This document shows positions 43,671-50,579 of a stretch of DNA of 50,579 nucleotides, in pieces; position 1 is the first letter of the stretch; each line of letters begins with the position of its first letter. Source of the stretch: an uncultured Clostridium sp. (lineage in GTDB: Bacteria; Cyanobacteriota; Vampirovibrionia; Gastranaerophilales; Gastranaerophilaceae); contig CAUDIU010000001.1 of assembly GCA_958449715.1 (NCBI GenBank), forward strand, positions 1 through 50,579, given 5' to 3'. Under the pieces are notes generated by a model that ran no database searches, was not told where the DNA came from, and worked only from the letters and a program-made list of their open reading frames with translations. The position numbers and the translations under genes were made by a program.

Positions 43671-44120
43671 ATGATTCAAAAAATTAATTCTTCAGACAAT
43701 AAATACAATCTTAAACAAAATATAATCCTTGCATCTATTGGTGGAACAGCTTTAGGAGCAATAGAAGCAAACGAAACTAGAAAAGAGTTAATATCTACAA
43801 AAGAATCATTTAAATTTTTACTCAAAACTTTATTTTATAATAAAGAACATAATAATGCTATTGATGAATATTTTAAATCAGAATTAGAAAAGATAAGTTT
43901 TAAACACATAAAAGAAAAGACTCAAAAAAGTATAGATGAATACTACCAAAATACAGCTAAATTAATTAAAAAGACTAAACAAGATTATAAAAATAACATA
44001 AAAGACATAAAATCAAAAGCACCTTTAAAGATTGCACTAAAAACGTTAGGCGGTGCAGCTATAGGCCTAGGTATAAGCCTTTTAATCAACTACATTAAAG
44101 ATAAAACAAAGAAGAAGTAA
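43671..44120 (+). CDS. Uncharacterised 149-residue protein, partner of the duplicated protein
   Basis: Not recognised. A Lys/Asn-rich N-terminus and a weak hydrophobic patch (IILASIGGTALGAIEANE) precede a long charged helix (about 50-125, rich in Lys/Glu). A C-terminal hydrophobic segment follows (LGGAAIGLGISLLINYI, about 125-143) and a Lys-rich end, as in a tail-anchored protein. The GGxALGAIEAN/GGAAIGLG segments echo the hydrophobic helices of the preceding protein. AGGAG lies before the ATG, 4 bp after that gene, so they form a two-gene operon. It overlaps a convergent small gene by 26 bp at the 3' end. Confidence 0.7.
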   Translation: MIQKINSSDNKYNLKQNIILASIGGTALGAIEANETRKELISTKESFKFLLKTLFYNKEHNNAIDEYFKSELEKISFKHIKEKTQKSIDEYYQNTAKLIKKTKQDYKNNIKDIKSKAPLKIALKTLGGAAIGLGISLLINYIKDKTKKK

Positions 44121-44301
44121 TATAACTTGTTTTTTGAGGATTAATCTCTTTATTGTTATTCTGCCAAAAGAAAAATCCAACAGCGATAGCTGCGACAAGA
44201 ATTATAATCAAAAAGATTTTTGTTAAAATTGCAAAAATCTTTCCGATTATAAAAAGAACGATTATTATACCTAAACCTATTAATAAAAAAGTAAAATCCA
44301 T
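44095..44301 (-). CDS. Small membrane protein downstream of plsY
   Basis: 68 residues. Nearly the whole N-terminal 47 residues are hydrophobic (FLLIGLGIIIVLFIIGKIFA, then FLIIILVAAIAVGFFFW), giving two membrane helices with a short basic loop and a polar tail. Its ATG directly abuts the plsY stop with no gap, so it is probably translated by coupling. Function unknown. The last 26 bp overlap the end of the convergent 43671-44120 gene; an alternative view is that the tail is shorter in relatives. Confidence 0.6.
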   Translation of the reverse strand: MDFTFLLIGLGIIIVLFIIGKIFAILTKIFLIIILVAAIAVGFFFWQNNNKEINPQKTSYITSSLFYL

Positions 44302-44907
44302 TTATCTAACCTTATTTTCTTCACCTTTGATAAGTCTTTGAATATTTGAACGATGAAGCCATATTATATACAAAGCTCCTAATGTGCAATAGCCTACATA
44401 AGCGATTGGAGCTTTAAACGCCCACATAATAAAAGGAGAAAGAGCTAAAGCGATAATAGAGCCTACAGATACATATCTTGAGAAAAATGTAATTACTGCC
44501 CATATAGCTGCAATAATTAATCCAACCTGCCAATTTAGAGCCAAAATAGTTCCGACTCCTGATGCCACTGATTTACCTCCTGTAAACTTCAAAAATATTG
44601 ATTTACTATGACCTAGAATTACGGCAATAGCAGCTAATACAGGCAATAGACCAATTCCTGTGAAAGATTTTGCAAACATTGCAGCCAATACAACAGGCAA
44701 AGCTCCTTTAAAAGCATCTAATAAAAGAGTTATAAAAAACCATTTTTTACCCATAACTCTTTTCACATTAGTAGCACCTGTAGAACCTGAACCAATAGTT
44801 CTAATATCTTCCCCGGTAAAAGCTTTTACGATTATATACCCTGTAGGTATAGATCCAATTATATATGCGCTGATTACAACCGCTAATAATTCCAATATTT
44901 TTTCCAT
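44302..44907 (-). CDS. plsY: Acyl-phosphate:glycerol-3-phosphate acyltransferase PlsY
   Basis: 201 residues, about five membrane helices. It makes lysophosphatidate, the first acyl transfer of phospholipid synthesis. All three conserved loops are present: GSIPTGYIIVK with IRTIGSGSTGATNVKRV, AVILGHSKSIFLKFTGGKSV with ASGVGTIL, and the C-terminal WLHRSNIQRLIKGEE. GAGGGG lies ahead of the ATG. It is followed without a gap by a small membrane protein gene and diverges from the secreted-protein gene at 44983. Confidence 0.95.
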   Translation of the reverse strand: MEKILELLAVVISAYIIGSIPTGYIIVKAFTGEDIRTIGSGSTGATNVKRVMGKKWFFITLLLDAFKGALPVVLAAMFAKSFTGIGLLPVLAAIAVILGHSKSIFLKFTGGKSVASGVGTILALNWQVGLIIAAIWAVITFFSRYVSVGSIIALALSPFIMWAFKAPIAYVGYCTLGALYIIWLHRSNIQRLIKGEENKVR

Positions 44908-44945
44908 AATTCCCCTCTCTTGTATGACAGATTATAACAAAGATG

Positions 44946-44973
44946 TTGTAATAATTCAACAATCTATTATAAT
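44946..44973 (+). promoter_or_regulatory. Promoter close to the start codon at 44983
   Basis: TTGTAA (44946-44951), a 16 bp spacer and TATAAT (44968-44973). Only 9 bases separate the -10 box from the ATG and there is no ribosome site, so the leader would be only a few bases long. Confidence 0.55.
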
Positions 44974-44982
44974 ATATAAATA

Positions 44983-45801
44983 ATGAAAAAGTTTTTAGTT
45001 TTATTTTTATGTCTTCAATTTATCTTTCTTCCAGCTTTTGCTGAATATGATTTTTCAGACGAAGCGCAAGCAGAATTTGATAGAAAATATAAACAATTTC
45101 ATATCAATAGCACTGATTTTTCTAAAAAAAGAAATAAAACAGAAATTAAAAATAACAACAATGAAAGAACTAATTACTCTCCTATTGAATTAAAGCAAGA
45201 AACTCCAATTAATCTTGAAATAAAAGCAACACCAAATAAAACTCTTACAGGCTCTGTAATAGAAATTCCTGAAGGTACAACTTTTTATATAACATTTGAT
45301 TCTGGTATAAATTCAGGAAGTCTTGAAAAAAATGACAGACTAATTGCCTCTCTTACAAAAGATTTTATATATAACGGACTACTTATTGCGCCTGCAGGAA
45401 GTCTTGTATATGGGAATGCGACTTATGCAAAAAATGCAGGATACGCTTATGGAAGCGGAGCTTTAGAAATTAATTTCAATCAAATTATCACCCCTGATGG
45501 TAATATAATTGCAATCTCTACAGAAAAAATTTATATGGAAGAAAAAAGTGAACGTGCAAAAAAAATGAGTAGAGATATGCTAATCGGGGCATTAGGCAGT
45601 ATGGTAGTAGGAACCATTTTTACTGCAATAGGCGGAGGCGATGATTGGGGTAGAAATATGTTAATATATGGCGGGCTCGGAGCTGCAGGTGGTGGCATTA
45701 GAGGAGCATTGCAAAGAGGCGAAGATGTTGATATTCCTGATGGCACTACAATTGAGCTTAAACTCAGTCTACCGTTAAATGTTTCTCCATACAATAAATG
45801 A
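44983..45801 (+). CDS. Secreted protein with VirB10/TrbI-like β-domain
   Basis: 272 residues. Signal peptide MKKFLVLFLCLQFIFLPAFA with a likely AxA cleavage site, then a charged linker (about 25-80). Next comes a β-rich domain (about 82-200; GSVIEIPEGTTFYITFDSGI, NGLLIAPAGSLVYGNATYAK) whose pattern recalls the VirB10/TrbI C-terminal domain of secretion channels. A Gly-rich hydrophobic segment (about 205-250) and a final β-stretch (IPDGTTIELKLSLPL) follow. The VirB10 likeness is by eye only and no other type IV secretion gene is present. It lies upstream of the VWA gene on the same strand, 67 bp apart. Confidence 0.65.
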   Translation: MKKFLVLFLCLQFIFLPAFAEYDFSDEAQAEFDRKYKQFHINSTDFSKKRNKTEIKNNNNERTNYSPIELKQETPINLEIKATPNKTLTGSVIEIPEGTTFYITFDSGINSGSLEKNDRLIASLTKDFIYNGLLIAPAGSLVYGNATYAKNAGYAYGSGALEINFNQIITPDGNIIAISTEKIYMEEKSERAKKMSRDMLIGALGSMVVGTIFTAIGGGDDWGRNMLIYGGLGAAGGGIRGALQRGEDVDIPDGTTIELKLSLPLNVSPYNK

Positions 45802-45851
45802 TTGCGAGTAACTTAAAAATATGATATATTATTTTTAGCAAATAGTTTTAT

Positions 45852-45857
45852 TATAAT
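45852..45857 (+). promoter_or_regulatory. -10 box close to the VWA gene start
   Basis: A perfect TATAAT, 11 bases before the ATG at 45869, in a leader with no Shine-Dalgarno. I could not place a convincing -35, so this is weaker than the sites at 22760 and 44968. Confidence 0.4.
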
Positions 45858-45868
45858 TGGATATTAAT

Positions 45869-46543
45869 ATGAAATTAAATAAAAGATTGGTTACATTAGG
45901 ATTATTAATACTGGTATTATCAGTTGCCTTAAAATTTATCTGGACAGGTTTAAAACAAATTAAAGTTGATGATTTTCACCCTGCAGCAGTTATTTTTGTT
46001 ATAGATTCTTCTGCTTCTAATCAAAAACACTTGCCAGACCAGAAAAAAACTTTAAGACAAGTTTGCAATCTATTGGATCCTGAAGATCAAATTAAAATTT
46101 TAAGAGTTTCTGAAGATGCATATTTGATTTATGAAGGTAGCCCAATGAATGGAAGTACCATTACAAAATCAATGGATGCATTCACAAAATATGATGAAAA
46201 AGATTATGGTACAGCATATGGTACTGGCTTAAAAAAAGCCTTTTCTCATGCACTTACAATGAAAAAAAATGGATATGTTCCAGCTGTTGTTGTAATAGGC
46301 GATCTTGAAAATGAAGGAGCTATAGAAAAACAAATTAACTGGGATATTTTACCTAAAAATGTTCAAAACGTAAAGAAATATGCACCTGACATCTCAATGA
46401 TGTTCTTAGATGCACACCCTGCAAAACTTGATTTAGTAAAAGAAAAACTGACACCAGTTTTAGGAGAAAATCACTTGATTGTTGCTCCAAAACAAAACAT
46501 TGATAAATCAATCAGAAGATTTCTTCACGCATTAGGGAGATAA
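45869..46543 (+). CDS. Membrane-anchored von Willebrand factor A (VWA) domain protein
   Basis: 224 residues. One membrane helix (about 8-28) is followed by a VWA domain with a complete-looking metal-ion-dependent adhesion site: D46-S-S48-A-S50 (VIFVIDSSASN), a Thr in DYGTAYGTGLKKAF and an Asp in VVVIGDLENEG. VWA domains bind partner proteins through a divalent ion. Topology places the domain in the periplasm. I use the ATG at 45869 rather than an upstream TTG. It is the first gene of a run with an FHA-like membrane protein and TonB-like proteins, so it may be the metal-dependent docking part of that complex. Confidence 0.82.
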   Translation: MKLNKRLVTLGLLILVLSVALKFIWTGLKQIKVDDFHPAAVIFVIDSSASNQKHLPDQKKTLRQVCNLLDPEDQIKILRVSEDAYLIYEGSPMNGSTITKSMDAFTKYDEKDYGTAYGTGLKKAFSHALTMKKNGYVPAVVVIGDLENEGAIEKQINWDILPKNVQNVKKYAPDISMMFLDAHPAKLDLVKEKLTPVLGENHLIVAPKQNIDKSIRRFLHALGR

Positions 46544-46577
46544 AAAGTTTTAATTTAACAATAAAAGAGGAAAATTA

Positions 46578-48191
46578 ATGGCTATAGTAATATCAACTTC
46601 ACAAGGTGAAAAAGTATTCAACAAAGATGTTATAAATGTTGGTACAAATCCAAACTGCGACATAATTTTAAATACAGGATATGATGTTTTACTAACTTTA
46701 GAATATAAAGCTTCAGAAAACAAATGCATTATTATTAATACATTTAAAAATAATAAAGTCCTGTTCAAAGGTCAACCAATAAAACGAGTTGAAGTTGGAA
46801 ATGTATGTAAACTTATGTTTGCAGAAACTAATGAATTTTTAAGTGTAAAAATTATAGCAGAAGCTCCTGTTAATAATACTAAAACAATAACCTCAATCGC
46901 TAAAGAAGATTTAACAGAAGAAGATATGAAAAAACTGTATGGTAAAGATGTAAATGCAGTTACTAAAGTTAAACTTGAAAAACAAAAAGAAGACTTAGAA
47001 GATGCAAGAGTTGCAATTATCAAACAAGTAGCTTTTCATATCAATGATTTAAAACAAAAATTATCCACAAATTCTAAAACAAGTATTTTCTTACATATAG
47101 CAATGTTTTTAAGTGCTATGGTATGTGCATTTGGTGTTTCAAATTACCTTATGGGACTTGAAATCAAAGAATCAGCAAACTTTTTACATATGCCGACTAA
47201 CATAAAAGTTTGGGGCGTATATACTATTTTGATTTATGGAATATGTTTGCTTTTAAAACAAGGAATTTATCTATATTTACAAAGTAATATTCAAAAAGAA
47301 ATGTCTAAATCAGCAAAATTAGGACAAAGTTTTATGCTGATTTTCTCATTAATATTTGTACTTGGAATTTATGTAGTAAACCTTATTTATTACATGAATT
47401 TGAATGATTTTATGACATTTGCTATTTTTATCTCGTTCTTTTTCTCAGGTATAATGGCTGTTCTCGCCATAAGTTGCGGATATTTCAAATGTAACGGTAT
47501 GGAATGGGCTATGACACTTGATAAATATGAATATAGAGAAGACTTTGAAAGTGTTATAAAATCTTACAGACAATGGATTGAAAGATATATTAACAGTTTA
47601 AGTAATTCTAAATTGCAATATATAAAAGACAAAATGTTCAACCTTCAATTAAAATCAATCGGAGAAATTGTTGTTGGGATATTGACCGCACCATTTTTGG
47701 CTTACGGTGTATCAAATACTCTTGCAATGTGCTTTCCTGAAGCTGCAGGTTGGGTTAGAATTTCAGGATTAAGAATAAGTCCAGTATTTTTAACTCTTGC
47801 GACATTTTTAATTATTTTTGCATTCTTCTCTTTTGTAAATGCATTTTTCTGTACAAAAAAAATTCAAGGATCACAAGTAATTAAACAAGACGGTTTTTCT
47901 GATTATCAGCACCATGGAGTTACAATATACGGACTTGAAGGTGTAAGAAGATTAAATTCAGAGAAAAACAGATCTCTTGCAATCGCTTGTGCAATTATAT
48001 TTATTGAATTTGCAATGAACGTATCATATTTTATGACAGAAATAGGCGGAGATATGCAGGGAATGTTTTTAAGTTTAGTAGCAGCACTTGTACCTACTGC
48101 ACTTTTAATTGCAGAAACAATGATGTTAAGCCAAACAAAATTTGATATTTATGCTTGTGACGAATTATTGGCAAAAGTTGATAAAGATTAA
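46578..48191 (+). CDS. Polytopic membrane protein with FHA-like N-terminal domain
   Basis: 537 residues. Residues 1-95 look like an FHA fold (INVGTNPNCDIILN, then NTFKNNKVLFKGQPI and KLMFAETNE). The canonical phosphothreonine-binding Arg of the GR motif and the SxxH are not there, so binding may be lost. A charged helix (about 105-165) leads to about eight membrane helices between 167 and 515. I find no enzyme motif and no ExbB/MotA signature. GAGGAAAA precedes the ATG. It lies 34 bp after the VWA gene and 2 bp before a TonB-like gene. It may be the inner-membrane hub of the cluster. Confidence 0.75.
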   Translation: MAIVISTSQGEKVFNKDVINVGTNPNCDIILNTGYDVLLTLEYKASENKCIIINTFKNNKVLFKGQPIKRVEVGNVCKLMFAETNEFLSVKIIAEAPVNNTKTITSIAKEDLTEEDMKKLYGKDVNAVTKVKLEKQKEDLEDARVAIIKQVAFHINDLKQKLSTNSKTSIFLHIAMFLSAMVCAFGVSNYLMGLEIKESANFLHMPTNIKVWGVYTILIYGICLLLKQGIYLYLQSNIQKEMSKSAKLGQSFMLIFSLIFVLGIYVVNLIYYMNLNDFMTFAIFISFFFSGIMAVLAISCGYFKCNGMEWAMTLDKYEYREDFESVIKSYRQWIERYINSLSNSKLQYIKDKMFNLQLKSIGEIVVGILTAPFLAYGVSNTLAMCFPEAAGWVRISGLRISPVFLTLATFLIIFAFFSFVNAFFCTKKIQGSQVIKQDGFSDYQHHGVTIYGLEGVRRLNSEKNRSLAIACAIIFIEFAMNVSYFMTEIGGDMQGMFLSLVAALVPTALLIAETMMLSQTKFDIYACDELLAKVDKD

Positions 48192-48193
48192 TT

Positions 48194-49024
48194 ATGGATT
48201 TTTTAAAAATATTTGTTGTAATATCATTTCTTATAGTAACAGTACTTACGCTTAAATTTCATCCCAAAATGCACCTGCCATTAATTATAGAAGATGAAAA
48301 CTTTAAGTTGACAAGAATTAGTGATACTATATCAACAAAAAATATTCCAATAAATCCGACATTAAACAATCAAAATTCTCAAAATAATCAAGAACAAATA
48401 GAAGTTAATATTCAACAACAACCAATACAACAAGAACAAACTAAATATGTATCATCTGGAAATACTAACCCAATACAAAATGAAAAAGAAGTAAAATATA
48501 ACACAAATCAAAATGAAAATATTTCACAAATCGAACTTCTCCAATATCTTTTAAATGAAGTTGAAAAAGAATACAACAAACAGACAAATCAACCTCAACA
48601 AAATACAGAACAACAAGTAAATACCCAAAATTCAACAACTGGCAATTTCAACAATCCATACATGACAGAACAAGAAGAAATTATTGCTTGGAACAGATGG
48701 AGAAGTAACGTTCATAATCAAATAATGAGAGATTCTAATATTGCATATGCTCCAATAGGTACAATGTTTTCTTTTAACTTTGTTGTTGATAAATTTGGGA
48801 ATATTTCAAATATAAAAGTAGATTGTTCTGATCCAAATTACATGGATATTGCCAGATATAATGTAAAAAAAGCAATAACTAAATTACAAAATCAACCAAT
48901 TCTAAATTTTCCCAAAGGTACTCAAAGAAAATCTACAGTCGTACAAGGTTATTTCTTTATAGGATTTGAAGAAAGATATTCTACTCCAAGCAATTTTTCA
49001 GATTATGAAAGGGTAACGTACTAA
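48194..49024 (+). CDS. TonB-like protein 1 (membrane anchor, Gln/Asn linker, C-terminal domain)
   Basis: 276 residues. The layout is that of TonB/TolA: an N-terminal membrane helix (about 4-20), a long unstructured Gln/Asn-rich linker (about 50-165) and a C-terminal domain of about 100 residues. In that domain WNRWRSNVHNQIMRDSNI, FSFNFVVDKFGNISNIKVD and YNVKKAITKLQNQPILNFP follow the TonB_C pattern. Such proteins cross the periplasm to contact outer-membrane parts. The linker is Gln/Asn-rich instead of Pro/Lys-rich. No exbB or exbD is seen nearby. It starts 2 bp after the FHA-like gene and its stop overlaps the start of a 46-residue gene (TAATG). Confidence 0.8.
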   Translation: MDFLKIFVVISFLIVTVLTLKFHPKMHLPLIIEDENFKLTRISDTISTKNIPINPTLNNQNSQNNQEQIEVNIQQQPIQQEQTKYVSSGNTNPIQNEKEVKYNTNQNENISQIELLQYLLNEVEKEYNKQTNQPQQNTEQQVNTQNSTTGNFNNPYMTEQEEIIAWNRWRSNVHNQIMRDSNIAYAPIGTMFSFNFVVDKFGNISNIKVDCSDPNYMDIARYNVKKAITKLQNQPILNFPKGTQRKSTVVQGYFFIGFEERYSTPSNFSDYERVTY

Positions 49025-49164
49025 TGAATGTAACTAAAATTGCACTAATTACAATTATATTTTTAATCATTCTTGCAGTAGTAACATCTATTGCTGCGAA
49101 TATGAAACCACAAATGCATAAAACTATTATGCTTGAAAATATTATATTTAAAAGGAGCAAATAA
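49024..49164 (+). CDS. 46-residue single-pass membrane protein
   Basis: Small gene found by reading the gap. The ATG at 49024 overlaps the stop of the preceding gene (TAATG), a typical coupled start. The product has one membrane helix (IALITIIFLIILAVVTSI) and a basic tail ending KRSK. Its last codons contain the AAAGGAG ribosome site of the next gene. No function known; co-translation with TonB-like protein 1 suggests a subunit of the same envelope complex. Confidence 0.6.
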   Translation: MNVTKIALITIIFLIILAVVTSIAANMKPQMHKTIMLENIIFKRSK

Positions 49165-49344
49165 GTGCTTAAAATCATTTTAATTACACTTTGTATGTTA
49201 ATAGAAATACCATTTATTTTTAAATACATAAAAGCTAAAAAAGAGTTTGATATAATTAGACAAACTGCAATAATAATTATAATGACAATAATTATATTAA
49301 TCTTTTTTGGTATTTATAAATTAAGTTTATTTATGATAGGATAA
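49165..49344 (+). CDS. 59-residue two-helix membrane protein, GTG start
   Basis: Small gene directly after the previous stop, with AGGAG 6 bp before the GTG. The product has two hydrophobic helices (LKIILITLCMLIEIPFIFKY and IIIIMTIIILIFFGIY) joined by a charged loop (IKAKKEFDIIRQ). The arrangement of zero gap plus strong ribosome site supports a real gene. It is followed at 7 bp by the zinc-ribbon/TonB-like gene. Function unknown. Confidence 0.6.
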   Translation: MLKIILITLCMLIEIPFIFKYIKAKKEFDIIRQTAIIIIMTIIILIFFGIYKLSLFMIG

Positions 49345-49351
49345 TCTTGTT

Positions 49352-50161
49352 ATGTATAGATGTAAAGAATGCAAAACTGAATATAAAGAAAAAGTTGAAT
49401 ACTGCGAATGCGGGAATAATACTTTTGACTATATAGAAGATAAAATTCAAGCAAAAAAAGAAAAGGCTCCCCTTTCACTTGAGCAAAAATCAGAACTTGT
49501 ATCAAGAATATTTTTTGTACTATGTATAATTTTGTCAATTATAATTTGGTCAATTCCTATTGGTAATACTGCTGCAAAAAAACAAAAAGCAGCTCAAACA
49601 AAACCAAAGACAAATATTAACAAAACAATTCCAAACATCGATAAAATTTGGGATGACACTCCAATATATCAACAGCAAACCCAAGGGCAACAGTCGGAAG
49701 TTAACAACATACAAAAAACAATCCCGTTAACGTCAACGCCTGTTGACTATGCCAGGCGTGTAAAAAACTCTCAAGCGAACTCAACTCCTAAAATAAAAGA
49801 GTCTCAATTTTTACCACATAATAATATTCCTAAGGAGCCCCAAAAACCAATTTACAATCCAAACAGTATAGAAATGCTGAGATATAAAAATCTTTTAAGA
49901 GCTGCTTTATTTTCAAAATTTGCTGTAGGAAGTATTCAAGGTTCAGGAGAATGTTCTATTCAATTCTCAGTAGATAAATCTGGCAAATTAATAAACAGAA
50001 AATTCACAAAAGAATCTTCAAATAAAGGGCTAAACGACACTGTCTACTATATGATGATGAGTGTACCAAAATTCACACCACCTCCTGATGAATATAATGG
50101 AGAAACTATTAGAATGAATTTTAAAATTAACAATGGGGATTATGAAATCACTATAAACTAA
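49352..50161 (+). CDS. TonB-like protein 2 with N-terminal zinc ribbon
   Basis: 269 residues. The start is a cytoplasmic zinc-ribbon-like segment (YRCKECKTEY and YCECGN, four or five Cys in the first 20 residues). One membrane helix follows (about 51-70, FFVLCIILSIIIWSIPIG), then a Gln/Asn/Pro/Lys linker (about 75-170) and a TonB_C-like domain (about 175-269; LLRAALFSKFAVGSIQGSG, CSIQFSVDKSGKLINRKF, VPKFTPPPDEYNGETI). A zinc ribbon on a TonB-like protein is unusual. Its position at the end of the VWA/FHA/TonB run suggests one system. Its end overlaps the convergent third TonB-like gene by 11 bp. Confidence 0.78.
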   Translation: MYRCKECKTEYKEKVEYCECGNNTFDYIEDKIQAKKEKAPLSLEQKSELVSRIFFVLCIILSIIIWSIPIGNTAAKKQKAAQTKPKTNINKTIPNIDKIWDDTPIYQQQTQGQQSEVNNIQKTIPLTSTPVDYARRVKNSQANSTPKIKESQFLPHNNIPKEPQKPIYNPNSIEMLRYKNLLRAALFSKFAVGSIQGSGECSIQFSVDKSGKLINRKFTKESSNKGLNDTVYYMMMSVPKFTPPPDEYNGETIRMNFKINNGDYEITIN

Positions 50162-50579
50162 AATTAAAATTCAAAATAATCACAATTTCATCATTAAAGA
50201 AATATTTTGGGAACGGTTTAAATGGAGCAGCAGCCTTAATTGCAGCACCGGCATTATCATCAAGAGCTTTAATTTTTGATGATTTTAAAATCTTGCATTT
50301 TTTGACTGACCCGTCTTTATTAAGAGTTAAAGCCATTTGTACCAACAAATCTTTTTGACCTTTTGCAAGAATATCAATTTGTTTTCGTGGTGGCACTTTC
50401 CAATTTTTTACAACTTTTTCTTTTACTTCTTTTACATAAGGAGTGTAGTCAATATATTTCCCATCAGAGGTAAATACATAAGATTCTTTATCTGAGACAA
50501 AAACTTGAACTGCATGCAAATTTCCTGATGGATAATCATATAAAATTCTGCATTTCATAAGTTCAGGACGTCTGAAAGA
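50151..50579 (-). CDS. TonB-like C-terminal domain protein 3, 5' part cut by window edge
   Basis: The minus-strand frame stays open to the right edge (SFRRPEL precedes the first internal Met at 50558), so the gene probably continues outside the window. The visible 142 residues include a TonB/TolA-like domain: VKEVKEKVVKNWKVPPRKQ, QMALTLNKDGSVKKCKI, DDNAGAAIKAAAPFKPFP. Linker and membrane anchor would lie upstream. It is convergent with TonB-like protein 2, with an 11 bp tail overlap, which makes it the third such domain in about 2.4 kb. Confidence 0.75.
   Translation of the reverse strand, partial: SFRRPELMKCRILYDYPSGNLHAVQVFVSDKESYVFTSDGKYIDYTPYVKEVKEKVVKNWKVPPRKQIDILAKGQKDLLVQMALTLNKDGSVKKCKILKSSKIKALDDNAGAAIKAAAPFKPFPKYFFNDEIVIILNFNFSL

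Noticed and set aside
44983..45801. Conjugation or type IV secretion locus, from the VirB10/TrbI likeness
   Set aside because: No VirB4, VirD4, relaxase or other channel gene lies in the window; a single domain likeness is not enough.
48981..49229. A minus-strand frame of 82 codons over the two tiny membrane genes
   Set aside because: The plus-strand frames have tight operon spacing and an AGGAG site; the antisense frame has neither.
1..50579. tRNA, rRNA or CRISPR array
   Set aside because: Reading both strands I saw no cloverleaf-type T-loop sequences outside coding genes, no rRNA-like stretch and no regularly spaced direct repeats. A covariance-model search would be needed to be certain.

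Overview
The window is about 50.6 kb of AT-rich, densely packed bacterial chromosome. I see no rRNA, tRNA, CRISPR array, transposase or phage structural gene. The gene mix suggests a Gram-negative relative of Cyanobacteria from the non-photosynthetic gut lineage Gastranaerophilales/Vampirovibrionia (Melainabacteria). Grounds: FtsZ ending in a SepF-binding tail with yggS-sepF nearby, a VKOR fused to a thioredoxin-fold oxidase, a short cyanobacterial-type sigma and omega, an MCE-domain protein, a KdsC-like phosphatase, class II aldolase, prepilins with GFTLAEVL leaders, and several uncharacterised proteins with a short SFKG-like N-terminal motif. The lineage call is an inference from protein features only.

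Layout. 1-4554: TPR protein, KdsC-like HAD phosphatase, orphan sensor kinase, ComF-like PRTase, radical SAM enzyme. 4557-7009: type IV pilus platform (PilM-PilN fusion, PilO). 7123-9824: nadA, rlmB, primary sigma factor. 9851-12631: prepilin 1, then ispH-rpsA. 12772-16658: two unrecognised lineage proteins. 16947-22445: fba, ftsZ, nadK, prepilin 2, sepF, yggS. 22771-29027: TPR-glycosyltransferase-like protein, an mTERF-like helical-repeat protein, orphan DNA methyltransferase, PiT-like permease, mutL. 29031-34431: prepilin 3, DAHP synthase, two TPR proteins, queH, VKOR-DsbA. 34615-39843: MshEN-like protein, LysM-lysozyme, LysM-amidase, upp, MCE protein. 39945-44907: rpoZ, purine nucleoside phosphorylase, a large internally duplicated protein and its small partner, plsY. 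44983-50579: an envelope cluster of a secreted protein, a VWA protein, an FHA-like polytopic membrane protein, three TonB-like-domain proteins and two tiny membrane proteins.

The strongest unusual signal is shared by the three prepilin genes. Each has a run of exactly ten G just after its start codon, before the GFTLAE prepilin signal. In all three the run leaves the ATG and the pilin body one base out of frame; 11 (or 8) G would restore them. The possibilities are a coordinated phase-variable pilin switch, programmed slippage, or a systematic homopolymer error. The second candidate is the VWA/FHA/TonB-like envelope operon at the right end. The third is the set of lineage-specific proteins carrying SFKG-like tags, including an internally duplicated 834-residue protein and a bacterial mTERF-like repeat protein.
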